41,311 nucleotides of DNA from Sphingobacteriales bacterium (lineage in GTDB: Bacteria; Bacteroidota; Bacteroidia; CAILMK01; JAAYUY01). Positions 25,917 to 34,660 of this stretch are shown in pieces. How positions within the stretch are numbered: the first letter of the stretch is position 1; each line of letters starts with the position of its first letter. The notes beneath the pieces were generated by a model. It saw nothing but the letters and a program-made list of their open reading frames with translations. It made no database searches and was not told the DNA's origin. The stretch is from assembly GCA_012517435.1 (NCBI GenBank), contig JAAYUY010000011.1, positions 1 through 41,311 of the forward strand. The letters run 5' to 3'. Position numbers and translations under genes: made by a program.

Positions 25917-26019
25917 TATAATTAATGAATGCATTCCATTTAGTCCAATACCCAACATGAAAACAGCTTGCTGACAGGAAAAATATGCTGATTATCAAGA
26001 GAAAAGCTCTTACAGGCAT
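25903..26019 (-). CDS. Possible 38-aa small lipoprotein or membrane peptide
   Basis: An ATG at 26019 opens 38 codons: a hydrophobic stretch (RAFLLIISIFFLSASC) that resembles a lipobox, then a short tail with Trp and Tyr. It starts 43 bases after the hydF stop and could be a last small gene of that operon. There is no homology evidence, and its 3' end overlaps the candidate promoter of the next gene. Confidence 0.2.
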   Translation of the reverse strand: MPVRAFLLIISIFFLSASCFHVGYWTKWNAFINYIGTV

Positions 26020-26062
26020 TCGGAACCAATAAAATAATAAATCGATAATATTAAATCCGTTT

Positions 26063-27349
26063 CTATTTCCTGAACAAGGCAGTAACCCTGTCAAAAATTC
26101 CGTTCATCCATGCGATAGCCATCCCATAGTTGGTAACAGGAATACCGTTGTCAATAAAAGGTTTAATACGTGCCGAAAGCTGTCTGGGAGTTACCATACA
26201 TCCCCCACACTGAATGACCAGTGAATACTGATGTATATCGTGCGGAATCGAAGCAAGTCCGGCAATTATTTCGAAGCTCAGTGATTTGCCGGAATATTTT
26301 TTTATCCATTCGGGCAACTTATGTCTTCCGATGTCATCACAATTGACCTGATGCGTACAACTTTCCAGAATCAGTACTTTATCACCATCTTTTAGCTGAT
26401 CTATTTTGGGCGTATCTTTCAGATATTCATCAAATTCCCCTTTCAGGCGGGCAAAAATGATGGAGAAGCTCGTCAATGGAATATTTTCAGGAACTATTTT
26501 ACTCACTTTTTCAAAAACCTGACTATCGGTTACCACCAACGCAGGCTGTATTGATGTATTTTGAAAAAACTGCTTTAGTTCACTTTCCTGCAACACAATA
26601 CAGATGGCATGCTGATCCAGAACATCGCGTATTGCCATTTGCTGAGGCAATATCATTCTTCCTTCAGGGGCTTCTTTGTCAATGGGAGTAACCAGTACCA
26701 CAAATTCACCGGGATTAATTAAATCTGCCATTAATCGCTTCTGTTTATAGGCATTTTCAGGGATAATGTTTTTCAGCTTACTGATAAGAACTTCCAGATT
26801 GTCAGGTGCATAAGTGGTAAATTCGATGATGTCGCCATTGTAATATTGTCTGATTTTCTTTTCAGTATCAGCATTCAACCTTTTCAGATCTGATTTGTTA
26901 TGAACCAATAAAAAAGGCACTGCAGCTTCCCTGAGCTTATTAATCCATTCAATTTCAATTTCATCAAAGACATTTGATGCTATGATTAAAATGGCACAAT
27001 CAATCAGGTTAATCACATTCATGGTTTTCTGAACACGTTTCAGTCCCAGCTCGCCTGTATCGTCAATTCCTGCTGTATCAATGACTATGGCAGGCCCGAT
27101 ACCGAAAATTTCTATGGACTTCTTTACCGGATCGGTGGTGGTTCCGGCATGGTCTGAGACAATTGCCACGTCCTGACCTGTCAATGTATTAATAAAGGAA
27201 CTCTTGCCATTGTTTCTTCTACCGAAAATGCCAATATGCGGCTTGCCAATGATTGATGATTTTGACATTTGATTTGAATAACCGAGCTTTTTGTTATCAT
27301 TGTTTATTTCTTCTATTTTCATCGTATCTGTTTTTAAATTTTCGTTCAT
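26063..27349 (-). CDS. hydF: [FeFe]-hydrogenase maturation GTPase HydF
   Basis: 428 aa scaffold protein on which the two-iron H-cluster subsite is assembled before transfer to HydA. The GTPase domain has GRRNNGKS (43-50), a TTTD switch region (70-73), DTAG (91-94) and NKSD (151-154). The C-terminal cluster-binding motif is Cys331-x-His333 and Cys381-x2-Cys384. In many HydF proteins a histidine precedes the CxxC pair; here it is Gln380. The native start may be Met28 (27268), since HydF usually begins shortly before the GKPHIGIFGRRN segment; the longer start is kept because no evidence excludes it. It is last in the receiver-kinase/hydG/hydF operon, 94 bases after hydG. Confidence 0.93.
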   Translation of the reverse strand: MNENLKTDTMKIEEINNDNKKLGYSNQMSKSSIIGKPHIGIFGRRNNGKSSFINTLTGQDVAIVSDHAGTTTDPVKKSIEIFGIGPAIVIDTAGIDDTGELGLKRVQKTMNVINLIDCAILIIASNVFDEIEIEWINKLREAAVPFLLVHNKSDLKRLNADTEKKIRQYYNGDIIEFTTYAPDNLEVLISKLKNIIPENAYKQKRLMADLINPGEFVVLVTPIDKEAPEGRMILPQQMAIRDVLDQHAICIVLQESELKQFFQNTSIQPALVVTDSQVFEKVSKIVPENIPLTSFSIIFARLKGEFDEYLKDTPKIDQLKDGDKVLILESCTHQVNCDDIGRHKLPEWIKKYSGKSLSFEIIAGLASIPHDIHQYSLVIQCGGCMVTPRQLSARIKPFIDNGIPVTNYGMAIAWMNGIFDRVTALFRK

Positions 27350-27443
27350 CTTAAGCTTGTATCATCTCATTCTCCTGATAATAAACTGTTTATTTATCAT
27401 TGATTATAAATATTTTATGCTAAAAAGTGTCAAGGTCATATTC

Positions 27444-28871
27444 TTAAAAATATAAGTCTCTTTCCCCATTTTTTATTCTTTCAATTCTGTCAGTAATTTC
27501 CTTTTTATTTCTTGAGAAATTATTTTTACTTAATTCATTTTCAATAAGTTTCCATCCTTTTTCAGCTGTATCAGGAGGTGCATAATCCACCAGATATTCG
27601 GAAAAGGTCAGGATAGCATTGGCTGTACAGAATCTTTTGATAAAACCCGGAACACTAAACTCCATGAAATGTTCTCCTGTTCTGCCCTTTCTGTAGCAGG
27701 CAGTACAAAAGGACGGCAACATCTGCTGTTCCATCAGTTCCTCAATGATTTCATTCAGCGAGCGGTTATCATTGATGCGAAACTGTCCCCTGTTCAGATC
27801 CTGCATTTCATTGATATTTGAGGAATAACTTCCGAGTTCAAGCCTGGTACCCCCATCAATTTGTGAAACACCATATTGTAAAAGCTCATTGCGGAGTTCA
27901 AGGGGTTCGCGGGCGGTCAGTATCAATCCGGTATAGGGTACTGCAAGGCGGATAATGGCCACCATGCGAGAAAAATCTGCATCATTCATGAAATACTTTT
28001 TACCCATTTGCAGCATGGAAGCATCTTTAATTCTCGGAAACGAAATGGTATGCGGACCAACATTAAAACAGGCTTCCAGGTGGTTGACATGGCGAAGCAG
28101 TCCCATAACTTCAAATTTCCAGTCGTAAAGTCCGAATAATGCTCCTATACCTACATCATCAATACCGGCTTCCATAGCCCTGTCAAGAGCGGTCAGGCGG
28201 TAATGATAATCAGCTTTTTTGCCCCGAAGGTGGTAGGTATGGTACGCCTCAGGGTGATAGGTTTCCTGAAAAATCTGATAAGTCCCGATTCCGGCCTCCC
28301 TGACAGTTTTAAAACCTTCTGTTTCCAAAGGAGCTGCATTGATATTCACTCTTCTGATTTCTCCTCTTCCCTTTTTAACAGAATAAGCCAGCCTGACGGT
28401 ATGCGCAATAAACTCAGGATTGTACTGTGCATGCTCTCCGTAAACCAGAATCAGTCGCTTTTGTCCGTTGTCTTCCAGTGCTTCTATCTCTCTGACAATT
28501 TCTTCATCTGACAGGGTCTTTCTTACTGCCTGCGTATTTGAGGCCCTGAAACCGCAATAAGTACAATTATTTGAACATTTGTTGCCGATATATAAAGGAG
28601 CAAAAAGCACGATACGGTTGCCATAAACTAGCTGCTTCAGCTTTTTGGCCCCTTCCCTGATTTCATTTACCATTTCAGGGTCGTCAACATTCAGCAAAAC
28701 AGCCGTTTCTTTCAGGCTCAGTCTTTTTTTATCAAGCGATTTTGAAATAATTTCTCTGACTTTGGCCGGATCAGGTTTTGCATTTTTCAGTATCTCTTCA
28801 ATTTCACCTGCATCTATAAAAGATTGATGAGCTCTGTCTTCAATTCTATATTTTTCCGGTATAAATTTCAT
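27444..28871 (-). CDS. hydG: [FeFe]-hydrogenase maturase HydG (radical SAM tyrosine lyase)
   Basis: 475 aa. It cleaves tyrosine by radical SAM chemistry to yield CO and cyanide ligands for the H-cluster. The SAM cluster motif is Cys99-x3-Cys103-x2-Cys106 (CSNNCTYCGF), and the second cluster motif, diagnostic for HydG against ThiH and HydE, is Cys389-x2-Cys392-x22-Cys415 (CTACYRKGRTGEHFME). Length and sequence are typical. It starts four bases after the upstream receiver-kinase stop, so the two are cotranscribed. The third maturase, hydE, is not present in the window. Confidence 0.96.
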   Translation of the reverse strand: MKFIPEKYRIEDRAHQSFIDAGEIEEILKNAKPDPAKVREIISKSLDKKRLSLKETAVLLNVDDPEMVNEIREGAKKLKQLVYGNRIVLFAPLYIGNKCSNNCTYCGFRASNTQAVRKTLSDEEIVREIEALEDNGQKRLILVYGEHAQYNPEFIAHTVRLAYSVKKGRGEIRRVNINAAPLETEGFKTVREAGIGTYQIFQETYHPEAYHTYHLRGKKADYHYRLTALDRAMEAGIDDVGIGALFGLYDWKFEVMGLLRHVNHLEACFNVGPHTISFPRIKDASMLQMGKKYFMNDADFSRMVAIIRLAVPYTGLILTAREPLELRNELLQYGVSQIDGGTRLELGSYSSNINEMQDLNRGQFRINDNRSLNEIIEELMEQQMLPSFCTACYRKGRTGEHFMEFSVPGFIKRFCTANAILTFSEYLVDYAPPDTAEKGWKLIENELSKNNFSRNKKEITDRIERIKNGERDLYF

Positions 28872-28875
28872 ATTA

Positions 28876-30006
28876 TTAAGATTTTACAGGTAATTCCACG
28901 GTAAAAATACTTCCCTTGTCCGGTTCACTTTTTACCTTGATATTTCCATGGTATTCCTCAACAATTTTTCTGACGATGGATAAACCTAAGCCACTCCCAC
29001 TGATGCCTTTGGTCTTTTCCGATTTTATTCTGACAAATTCGTTGAAAAGTTTTGAAACATCTTCTTCACTCATCCCGATCCCGGTGTCCTCTACCGTGAT
29101 AATAATTTTATCCCCTTCCTTTCTGAGATCAAGATTTACCATTCCTCCATCAGGCTTGTTATATTTAACTGCATTCGATAACAGGTTGTTGAAAATGGAG
29201 TCCATTTCATTCGAATCGGCAATGAAATAAAGCGACTCAGGAAGATTTACATTTAACCTGACTTTCCTCTGCATGGCATAGGCTTCAACGGAGTAAACCG
29301 CTTTCCGGGCAGTATCGGCAAGGTCAATATTCCTGAGTTCCCTGATGTTTTTGCCTGATTCAATTTTTGTCAGGTCAAGCAAATCCATGATCAGGTTACG
29401 CATTCCGTTCAGGCGTTCCATACAACGATCGATCATCGGCATGTAATCATCGATATTTTCTCCTAACTGCCTGTCTTTCATCATCTTTAAATAACCATCA
29501 ATGGCATTTACGGGAGATTTAAGTTCATGAGAAAGCACTGAAATAAATCTGTTTCTGGCCTGTTTCCCCTGTCCGTTACTCATTTGTCTGGTCATGCGTC
29601 TGAGATACAGGTGTTTGGTGATATTTTCCATGGCCGACTTGAGTTCCTGCGGGGTAAAAGGCTTCGGAACAAAATTATATGCCCCGTTTTGAGTAGCTTT
29701 TACAGCCAGATCAAGTGAGGCATAACTGGTAATCATCATCACAAGGCTTTCAATTTGTTTTTCATTGATGTATTCCAGCACCTCTATGCCATCAATACCA
29801 GGAAGTTTGTTGTCGAGCAACACAATATCCGGAACCTGCCGGTTGATCCATTCGATGGCTTCCTCTCCTGAACCGGCTTCAATCATTTCGAAGTCAAAGT
29901 CTTCTTCCATGAAAGGAAAGCCTACGGTAAAATTTTTCAATATTCTGTTGATTCCGGAACGTATTCCCGGCTCATCATCTACTATAAGTACCTTTAATGT
30001 TGCCAT
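28876..30006 (-). CDS. Receiver-histidine kinase hybrid of the hydrogenase maturation operon
   Basis: 376 aa soluble signalling protein. The N-terminal receiver (1-125) has the acidic pair at 10-11, phospho-acceptor Asp65 (DIVLLDNKLPG) and Lys115 (FVPKPFTP). The kinase part begins with HisKA SVLSHELKSP (His160) and ends with HATPase_c (NNLLSNAVKYNK, DTGIGM, GSGLGLSIV). There is no membrane segment and no DNA-binding domain, so it probably receives phosphoryl groups on the receiver and passes or tunes them through its kinase. It is the first gene of the hydG-hydF operon, which suggests that it senses or adjusts hydrogenase maturation; the partner is unknown, with the H-cluster-like sensor kinase next door the obvious candidate. 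Confidence 0.9.
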   Translation of the reverse strand: MATLKVLIVDDEPGIRSGINRILKNFTVGFPFMEEDFDFEMIEAGSGEEAIEWINRQVPDIVLLDNKLPGIDGIEVLEYINEKQIESLVMMITSYASLDLAVKATQNGAYNFVPKPFTPQELKSAMENITKHLYLRRMTRQMSNGQGKQARNRFISVLSHELKSPVNAIDGYLKMMKDRQLGENIDDYMPMIDRCMERLNGMRNLIMDLLDLTKIESGKNIRELRNIDLADTARKAVYSVEAYAMQRKVRLNVNLPESLYFIADSNEMDSIFNNLLSNAVKYNKPDGGMVNLDLRKEGDKIIITVEDTGIGMSEEDVSKLFNEFVRIKSEKTKGISGSGLGLSIVRKIVEEYHGNIKVKSEPDKGSIFTVELPVKS

Positions 30007-30029
30007 CTCATTTTCTTTTAAAATCAGGA

Positions 30030-30064
30030 CAAAATTATCCTAAACCCGCTGGGACATAAAAGAG
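30030..30064 (-). promoter_or_regulatory. Promoter P1 (receiver-kinase/hydG/hydF operon)
   Basis: On the minus strand: CTCTTTT (30064-30058), exactly 20 bases, then TAATTTTG (30037-30030). The -7 element matches TAnnTTTG. The ATG is at 30006, so the leader is short. The same heptamer and spacing occur at P2 (37744-37710). Confidence 0.6.
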
Positions 30065-30090
30065 CGGAAAACTCATCCTGAAAGTCAGTA

Positions 30091-30104
30091 AAAACACTTG
30101 TTTC
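30091..30104. promoter_or_regulatory. Proximal regulator site of P1
   Basis: AAAACA-CT-TGTTTC, a near-perfect palindrome centred exactly 64 bases upstream of the centre of the P1 -7 element. On the minus strand it contains CAAGTGTTTT. It matches the site at 37771-37784, which has the identical offset from P2. Confidence 0.55.
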
Positions 30105-30238
30105 TCATTTAACTAATTAAATTTCAACCTCTTACAATCAATTTCAATATTATCCTCACACTGATAATTATTTTACAAATAAATGATAAACAATAACTTA
30201 AAGAAAAAACTTTTCAATAGCGATGAAAACATGAATTT

Positions 30239-30256
30239 TTAAAACAGGTGTTTTAA
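30239..30256. promoter_or_regulatory. Distal regulator site of P1
   Basis: TTAAAACA-GG-TGTTTTAA, a perfect palindrome with 8-bp arms, 214 bases upstream of the P1 -7 element. It shares nearly all its bases and left flank with the site at 37909-37926. The surrounding gap 30007-30458 holds P1 and these two sites; I see no gene there. Near the right end CTCTGAAT (30388-30395) and ATTCAGAG (30434-30441) could form a weak stem after the upstream operon. Confidence 0.6.
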
Positions 30257-30458
30257 CGGGGTGACACTTTTTGAAGTTTTACGGGAAGTAAACTGAGAGG
30301 TTTAATAAGTGAAAAATCTGGTTGAGCCTCTTAATGAAAAATAAATCAGCAGATGAGAAGAAACACTCAGCAGTATTCAGCATTTATCTCTGAATGTACA
30401 TAATTGTAGGTAAAACAAAATACTAATAAATCTATTCAGAGTGGAGAAAAAGAAAGAG

Positions 30459-30866
30459 TTAAATTTTCATTACTTTTTTAATTTCACGATGCAACTGATC
30501 GCCACGAATGCCTTTATCGAGATATAGGTCGGCTTTGATCCACTGCCTGTCCTGACTGGTTTCAAGGCTGAAAGTATATCCGGTTTCTGCAGTTACAGCT
30601 GTTGCAATAATGACGGGCACATCGGGATATTTTTTCTTTAATTTGTAACTGAGAATAAATCCGCTGTCTTCCTGTTCCATCATGAGGTCGAGGACAGCCA
30701 GATCAGGACGGTGAGATTCGATATAAGCTTCTCCATCTTTCTGACTTTCAGCAGTATCCACACTAAAGCCCAGCTTTTCAAACTGAGTTTTCAACTGATA
30801 CAGGCAATCTGTATCATCATCAACAATGAGTACTTTCATTTTATTATTTTTTTCTGAATTATTCAT
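30459..30866 (-). CDS. Stand-alone receiver protein paired with the H-cluster-like sensor kinase
   Basis: 135 aa from the ATG at 30866; two codons upstream there is only a TTG. Met10 is another possible start, directly before the receiver core KVLIVDDD. Acidic residues at 16-18, phospho-acceptor Asp60 (DLAVLDLMM) and conserved Lys118 are present, so it should be phosphorylatable. It has no output domain. The segment between Thr89 and Lys118 is a little longer than usual. It starts eleven bases after the sensor kinase stop and is last in the hydCBA operon, so it is the likely phosphotransfer partner of that kinase; what it contacts is unknown. Confidence 0.88.
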   Translation of the reverse strand: MNNSEKNNKMKVLIVDDDTDCLYQLKTQFEKLGFSVDTAESQKDGEAYIESHRPDLAVLDLMMEQEDSGFILSYKLKKKYPDVPVIIATAVTAETGYTFSLETSQDRQWIKADLYLDKGIRGDQLHREIKKVMKI

Positions 30867-30876
30867 AATCAATCAT

Positions 30877-32883
30877 TTAAACTTTTATCGTCTCTGTTGA
30901 ATTTTTTCTTGGCAAAGTGATGATAAAGGCTGTTCCGACAGGACCTTTCTGTGCATCCTGGTTTGAAACTACCTGTATTTTTCCTCTATGCATTTTTATA
31001 ATACCATAAATCAGAGGGAGTCCGAGCCCGGTTCCTTTTCCCGGTTTTTTAGTTGTAAAGAAGGGCGTAAAAATCTTATCCATATTTTCGGGAGAAATAC
31101 CCACACCGGTATCTCTGACTTCTATTCTGATTTCATCGTCATTTCCGCTCAGCCTGAGGAAAATGTTCCCGCCATTTGGCATAGCCTCCACTGCATTTTT
31201 CAGCAGATTGGTCAACACCTGCATCATCTGGTCGGTATCGATCATAATCGAGTGGTTTTCCAGTGATGATTGTATGTCAACGCTGATATTTCCGGGAATA
31301 ATCACCGATTCGGTACTGTGTTTTACAAAATCTAACAAATCGGTTTCCGAGTACCTGACCTGATTTTTTCTGGCAAAGTTCAGCAAGCCGCTGACAATGT
31401 TTTTACATCTGTTGGCCTGCTCTGCAATCAGCTCAAGATCATGTTTGATAGGGTCGTCCGGTTTTGCTTCTTCTTTCAGGATATTACTATACATAGTAAT
31501 GATTCCCAATGGGTTGTTAAGCTCATGGGCAATGCCGGCTGAAAGCTGTCCCATGCTTGCCAGTTTTTCGCTTTGCCGGAGTGCCTGACGGGTGGAGACA
31601 AGTTCCTGATAGGTTTCGTTCAGCTGACGGATGGAGGCATGTAGTTTATCTATCGAATAAGGCAGACACATTTCGTTTTCGGCAAGTCCTTCGATGATGG
31701 CAATGGCATGCTCCACGCAGGTATCATAGCCGCAGGCTCCGCAATTCAAATGGTCTTCCGCCCTGGTTTTCCCCATTTTTTCCAAAACCTGTCTGATTTC
31801 TTCATCCGTTGGCTTGGGAATTCTTCTGTCGAGTGGTTCAAATTCCTGAGAAAGATCAATGTTTTCAAATTCTTTCACTTCATTCTCCCATTCCTGAATA
31901 TTAAGCTTCTCCATTTTTTTCTGTACATAGCAGGTAATCATGTTTCTCCGGGCATAACGTTTTCCACCTCTGCTCATACCTGGCCCCATGATGCATCCCT
32001 CGCAGGCAAGCACTTCCAGATGTTTTATCCCTACAAGCTCATTGGAAAATTCTTCAATGGCATCCCTGAAATTCACCCTTCCTTCTGCTGTCAGTACTTT
32101 TCCCCTGCTGATATCATCTACAATTTCCATATTCTGAAGCAGGCCACGGGCAACAGGAAAAATAGCTCCTTTACCTGCGAGAGGCGGATCAAATTCTGAC
32201 GGACTGACCTGCTCCTTTGAAATTCCCTTTTCCCTGAACATTTCCCTGAGTTCCTGGAAGGTGCATACATAATCCAGTTCATCGCTTTCAGCCTTTTTGG
32301 CAATACATGGTCCGAAAAATACCAGTTTATATTCATTGCCATACTTTTCTTTCAGTACCCTGGCAGTTGCCACCATTGGCGAAACAACAGGTGCAAGATT
32401 TTTGGTCAGTTCAGGATAATAATGTTTGATATAATAAGCCACTGCAGGGCAGTCGGAGGTAATGACGGGCTTTGAATCATTTTTTTCAAGGAGTTTTGAA
32501 TATTCTTTGGCGACCAGATCGGCTCCGAAGGCTATCTCACAAACCTTATCAAACCCAAGGCTACGCAACATGCCTACCAATAAACGGTAATCTCCTGTTT
32601 CATTAAATTCAGCAGCAAAACTTGGTGCCAGACAAGCTATCGTTTTCTGACCCGATTCCAGCAGGCGGATAACCTCCTCTGTAAATTTAAGATAAATTTT
32701 TGCTTCCTGACTGCATACCTTCACACAATTTCCGCAGCCAATACAACGCTCAGGCATTACTTCAGCCTGTCCGTTTATGATGCGTATGGCTTTTACCGGG
32801 CATTCCCTGACGCAGGTATAGCATACCCTGCACCGGTCTTTCACCGTGTAAACCAACTGCCTGTATTTACTGCTTCCCATCAT
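30877..32883 (-). CDS. Ferredoxin - degenerate H-cluster - FeS - histidine kinase sensor
   Basis: 668 aa, no membrane segment. Domains: two [4Fe-4S] sites (Cys18/21/24/28 and 47/50/53/57); an [FeFe]-hydrogenase large-subunit-like domain (about 80-330); a FeS domain (CGACGYDTC, Cys381/384/389/406); HisKA with IAHELNNP (His453); and HATPase_c (NAVEAM, DTGVGI, GTGLGLPL). H-cluster motifs are kept but altered: TSDCPA (Cys145; Asp144 replaces the proton-transfer Cys of TSCCPG), GPCIAKKAE (Cys193), and ACEGC (Cys294, Cys297), one residue shorter than the usual CxxxC. This fits sensory [FeFe]-hydrogenase-like proteins that detect H2 or redox state and signal through the kinase. Whether it binds an H-cluster is open. 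It lies directly downstream of hydA. Confidence 0.88.
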   Translation of the reverse strand: MMGSSKYRQLVYTVKDRCRVCYTCVRECPVKAIRIINGQAEVMPERCIGCGNCVKVCSQEAKIYLKFTEEVIRLLESGQKTIACLAPSFAAEFNETGDYRLLVGMLRSLGFDKVCEIAFGADLVAKEYSKLLEKNDSKPVITSDCPAVAYYIKHYYPELTKNLAPVVSPMVATARVLKEKYGNEYKLVFFGPCIAKKAESDELDYVCTFQELREMFREKGISKEQVSPSEFDPPLAGKGAIFPVARGLLQNMEIVDDISRGKVLTAEGRVNFRDAIEEFSNELVGIKHLEVLACEGCIMGPGMSRGGKRYARRNMITCYVQKKMEKLNIQEWENEVKEFENIDLSQEFEPLDRRIPKPTDEEIRQVLEKMGKTRAEDHLNCGACGYDTCVEHAIAIIEGLAENEMCLPYSIDKLHASIRQLNETYQELVSTRQALRQSEKLASMGQLSAGIAHELNNPLGIITMYSNILKEEAKPDDPIKHDLELIAEQANRCKNIVSGLLNFARKNQVRYSETDLLDFVKHSTESVIIPGNISVDIQSSLENHSIMIDTDQMMQVLTNLLKNAVEAMPNGGNIFLRLSGNDDEIRIEVRDTGVGISPENMDKIFTPFFTTKKPGKGTGLGLPLIYGIIKMHRGKIQVVSNQDAQKGPVGTAFIITLPRKNSTETIKV

Positions 32884-32890
32884 GGCTGCT

Positions 32891-34660
32891 TTATTTTAAA
32901 ACTTCTCTTTCCATATAAGAAGTATGAAGTATTTTATGGCTCAGGTGCCCGTTGGGTTTACCAAGATGTTTGGCATAAAGTTCTTTAATATAAGGATTCA
33001 GGTGTGAGGCTTTTATACTGTCAGTATCGTCAATGGCATAAAGGCTTTTCATTCGCTCCATGACTGAAGCTGAATCACTGCCGATAGGTTGCCCCCCTCC
33101 ATTGACACATCCCCCCGGACAAGCCATCACTTCAATAAAGTGAATATCGTCTCTGCCGTTTTTAATATCTTCAAGAAGTTTGCGGGCATTCGCCAGTCCG
33201 CTGACTACGGCAACGCCAAGTTTTAACTCATCGATTTCCAGATGAGCTGTTTTAATACCTGCTGTTCCCCTGAGTTGCGGGATACGGTAAGCTGTCAGCT
33301 CCTTGCCGGTCAGAAAGAAGTGAGCCGTGCGTAAAGCGGCTTCCATGACACCACCTGATGCACCAAATATTTTACCGGCAGAACTCCTCATACCTAAAGG
33401 AGAATCGGCCAATTCAGGGTTTAAACGGGTAAGATCAAGATGATGCAACCTGATGAGTTTTGCCAGCTCTCTGGTGGTCAGCACCGCATCCACATCATTA
33501 ATCCCTTCGAAAATCATCTCATCTCTCTGCTGTTCAAATTTCTTAGCCGTACAAGGCATGACAGATACCACGTATATGTTTTCCTTTTTCAATCCGCTTT
33601 CTTTTGCATAGATATTTTTAATGACGGCACCCATCATTTGTTGCGGTGATTTACAGGTAGATAAGTTGGGTATCATCTCAGGGTAAAATTCTTCGGTAAA
33701 TTTGACCCAACCCGGACAACAACTGGTGAACATGGGCAAAGTGCCCCCGTTTCTGATTCGTCCGATAAGCTCAGTCGCTTCTTCAATGATGGTGAGATCG
33801 GCACTGAAAGATGTGTCAAAAACAGCATTAAAGCCGATTTTACGCAATGCTGCATTCAGTTGTCCGATAAGTTCCTTTCCCGATTCAAGTCCAAATTCTT
33901 CAGCCAGAGAAACAGTAATAGATGGGGCATACTGAACGATAAGTGTTTTTTCCTTTTTTGAAAGCATGTCTAATACTTCAGGAAGATGGGATTTTTCAGT
34001 AAGTGCTCCAGTTGGGCAGGCCATGATACACTGACCACAGTTGATACAACTCGACACATTAAGTCCGCGGTTGTAAACCGTGTTAATCACTGTTTTGCTG
34101 CCTCTTCCGACAAAGTCAATGGCAGCCACCCCTTCAATTTCTTCACATACCCTGACACAACGCCCGCAAAGAATACACTTGGCAGAATCACGTATGATGG
34201 AAGGACTGGAAACGTCCATCTGATAGCGTTTTTTGACACTGTTCAGGCGTCTGTCTGTAATATTCAGTTCTCCGGACAACTGCTGAAGTTCACATTTCCC
34301 CGATCTGACACAATAAAGGCAATCATCCGGATGATTGTTGAGTAAAAGTTCAACAATAACTTTCCGGGAGGTTATAACCCTCTGAGAATGAGTTTGAATT
34401 TTCATCCCTTCAGCCACAGGCTCTGAGCAAGCCGTTACCAGATTTCGTCTTCCCTCGACCTCTACCACGCACATTCTGCAGGCTCCGCTGGGGAACATGT
34501 CTTTGATATGGCAAAGTGTCGGGACATTTATGTTATTTCTTTTCAATACTTCAAGGATGGTTTCCCCTTTTCTGGCACCTATCTCCTGATTGTTTACCGT
34601 GATGTTAAAATCGTAATTTGCCGTATTTATTTCGTTACGCATAATTTTGGTTTTATTCAT
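32891..34660 (-). CDS. hydA: Trimeric [FeFe]-hydrogenase catalytic subunit HydA
   Basis: 589 aa catalytic subunit of the NADH/ferredoxin-linked HydABC enzyme. The N-terminal [2Fe-2S] domain has Cys50/61/64/78; the His-ligated [4Fe-4S] cluster His110-Cys114-Cys117-Cys123; two [4Fe-4S] sites Cys162/165/168/172 and Cys205/208/211/215. The H-cluster domain has all three signatures intact: TSCCPGW (Cys314 proton transfer, Cys315 ligand), MPCTAKKFE (Cys370, Lys373, Glu376) and MACPGGC (Cys514, Cys518). The C-terminus (after 540) is the small-subunit-like tail. The start overlaps hydB by eight bases; Met7 is an alternative start. The enzyme should be active when HydE, HydF and HydG are all available. 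Confidence 0.95.
   Translation of the reverse strand: MNKTKIMRNEINTANYDFNITVNNQEIGARKGETILEVLKRNNINVPTLCHIKDMFPSGACRMCVVEVEGRRNLVTACSEPVAEGMKIQTHSQRVITSRKVIVELLLNNHPDDCLYCVRSGKCELQQLSGELNITDRRLNSVKKRYQMDVSSPSIIRDSAKCILCGRCVRVCEEIEGVAAIDFVGRGSKTVINTVYNRGLNVSSCINCGQCIMACPTGALTEKSHLPEVLDMLSKKEKTLIVQYAPSITVSLAEEFGLESGKELIGQLNAALRKIGFNAVFDTSFSADLTIIEEATELIGRIRNGGTLPMFTSCCPGWVKFTEEFYPEMIPNLSTCKSPQQMMGAVIKNIYAKESGLKKENIYVVSVMPCTAKKFEQQRDEMIFEGINDVDAVLTTRELAKLIRLHHLDLTRLNPELADSPLGMRSSAGKIFGASGGVMEAALRTAHFFLTGKELTAYRIPQLRGTAGIKTAHLEIDELKLGVAVVSGLANARKLLEDIKNGRDDIHFIEVMACPGGCVNGGGQPIGSDSASVMERMKSLYAIDDTDSIKASHLNPYIKELYAKHLGKPNGHLSHKILHTSYMEREVLK

Noticed and set aside
27444-28871. HydE or ThiH in place of HydG
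   Set aside because: The C-terminal CX2CX22C motif and 475-aa length are specific to HydG; HydE is about 350 aa and ThiH lacks that motif.
30388-30441. A rho-independent terminator after the hydCBA operon (CTCTGAAT/ATTCAGAG)
   Set aside because: The arms are only 8 bp with low GC and 38 bases apart, with no adjacent U-run; kept only as a remark.
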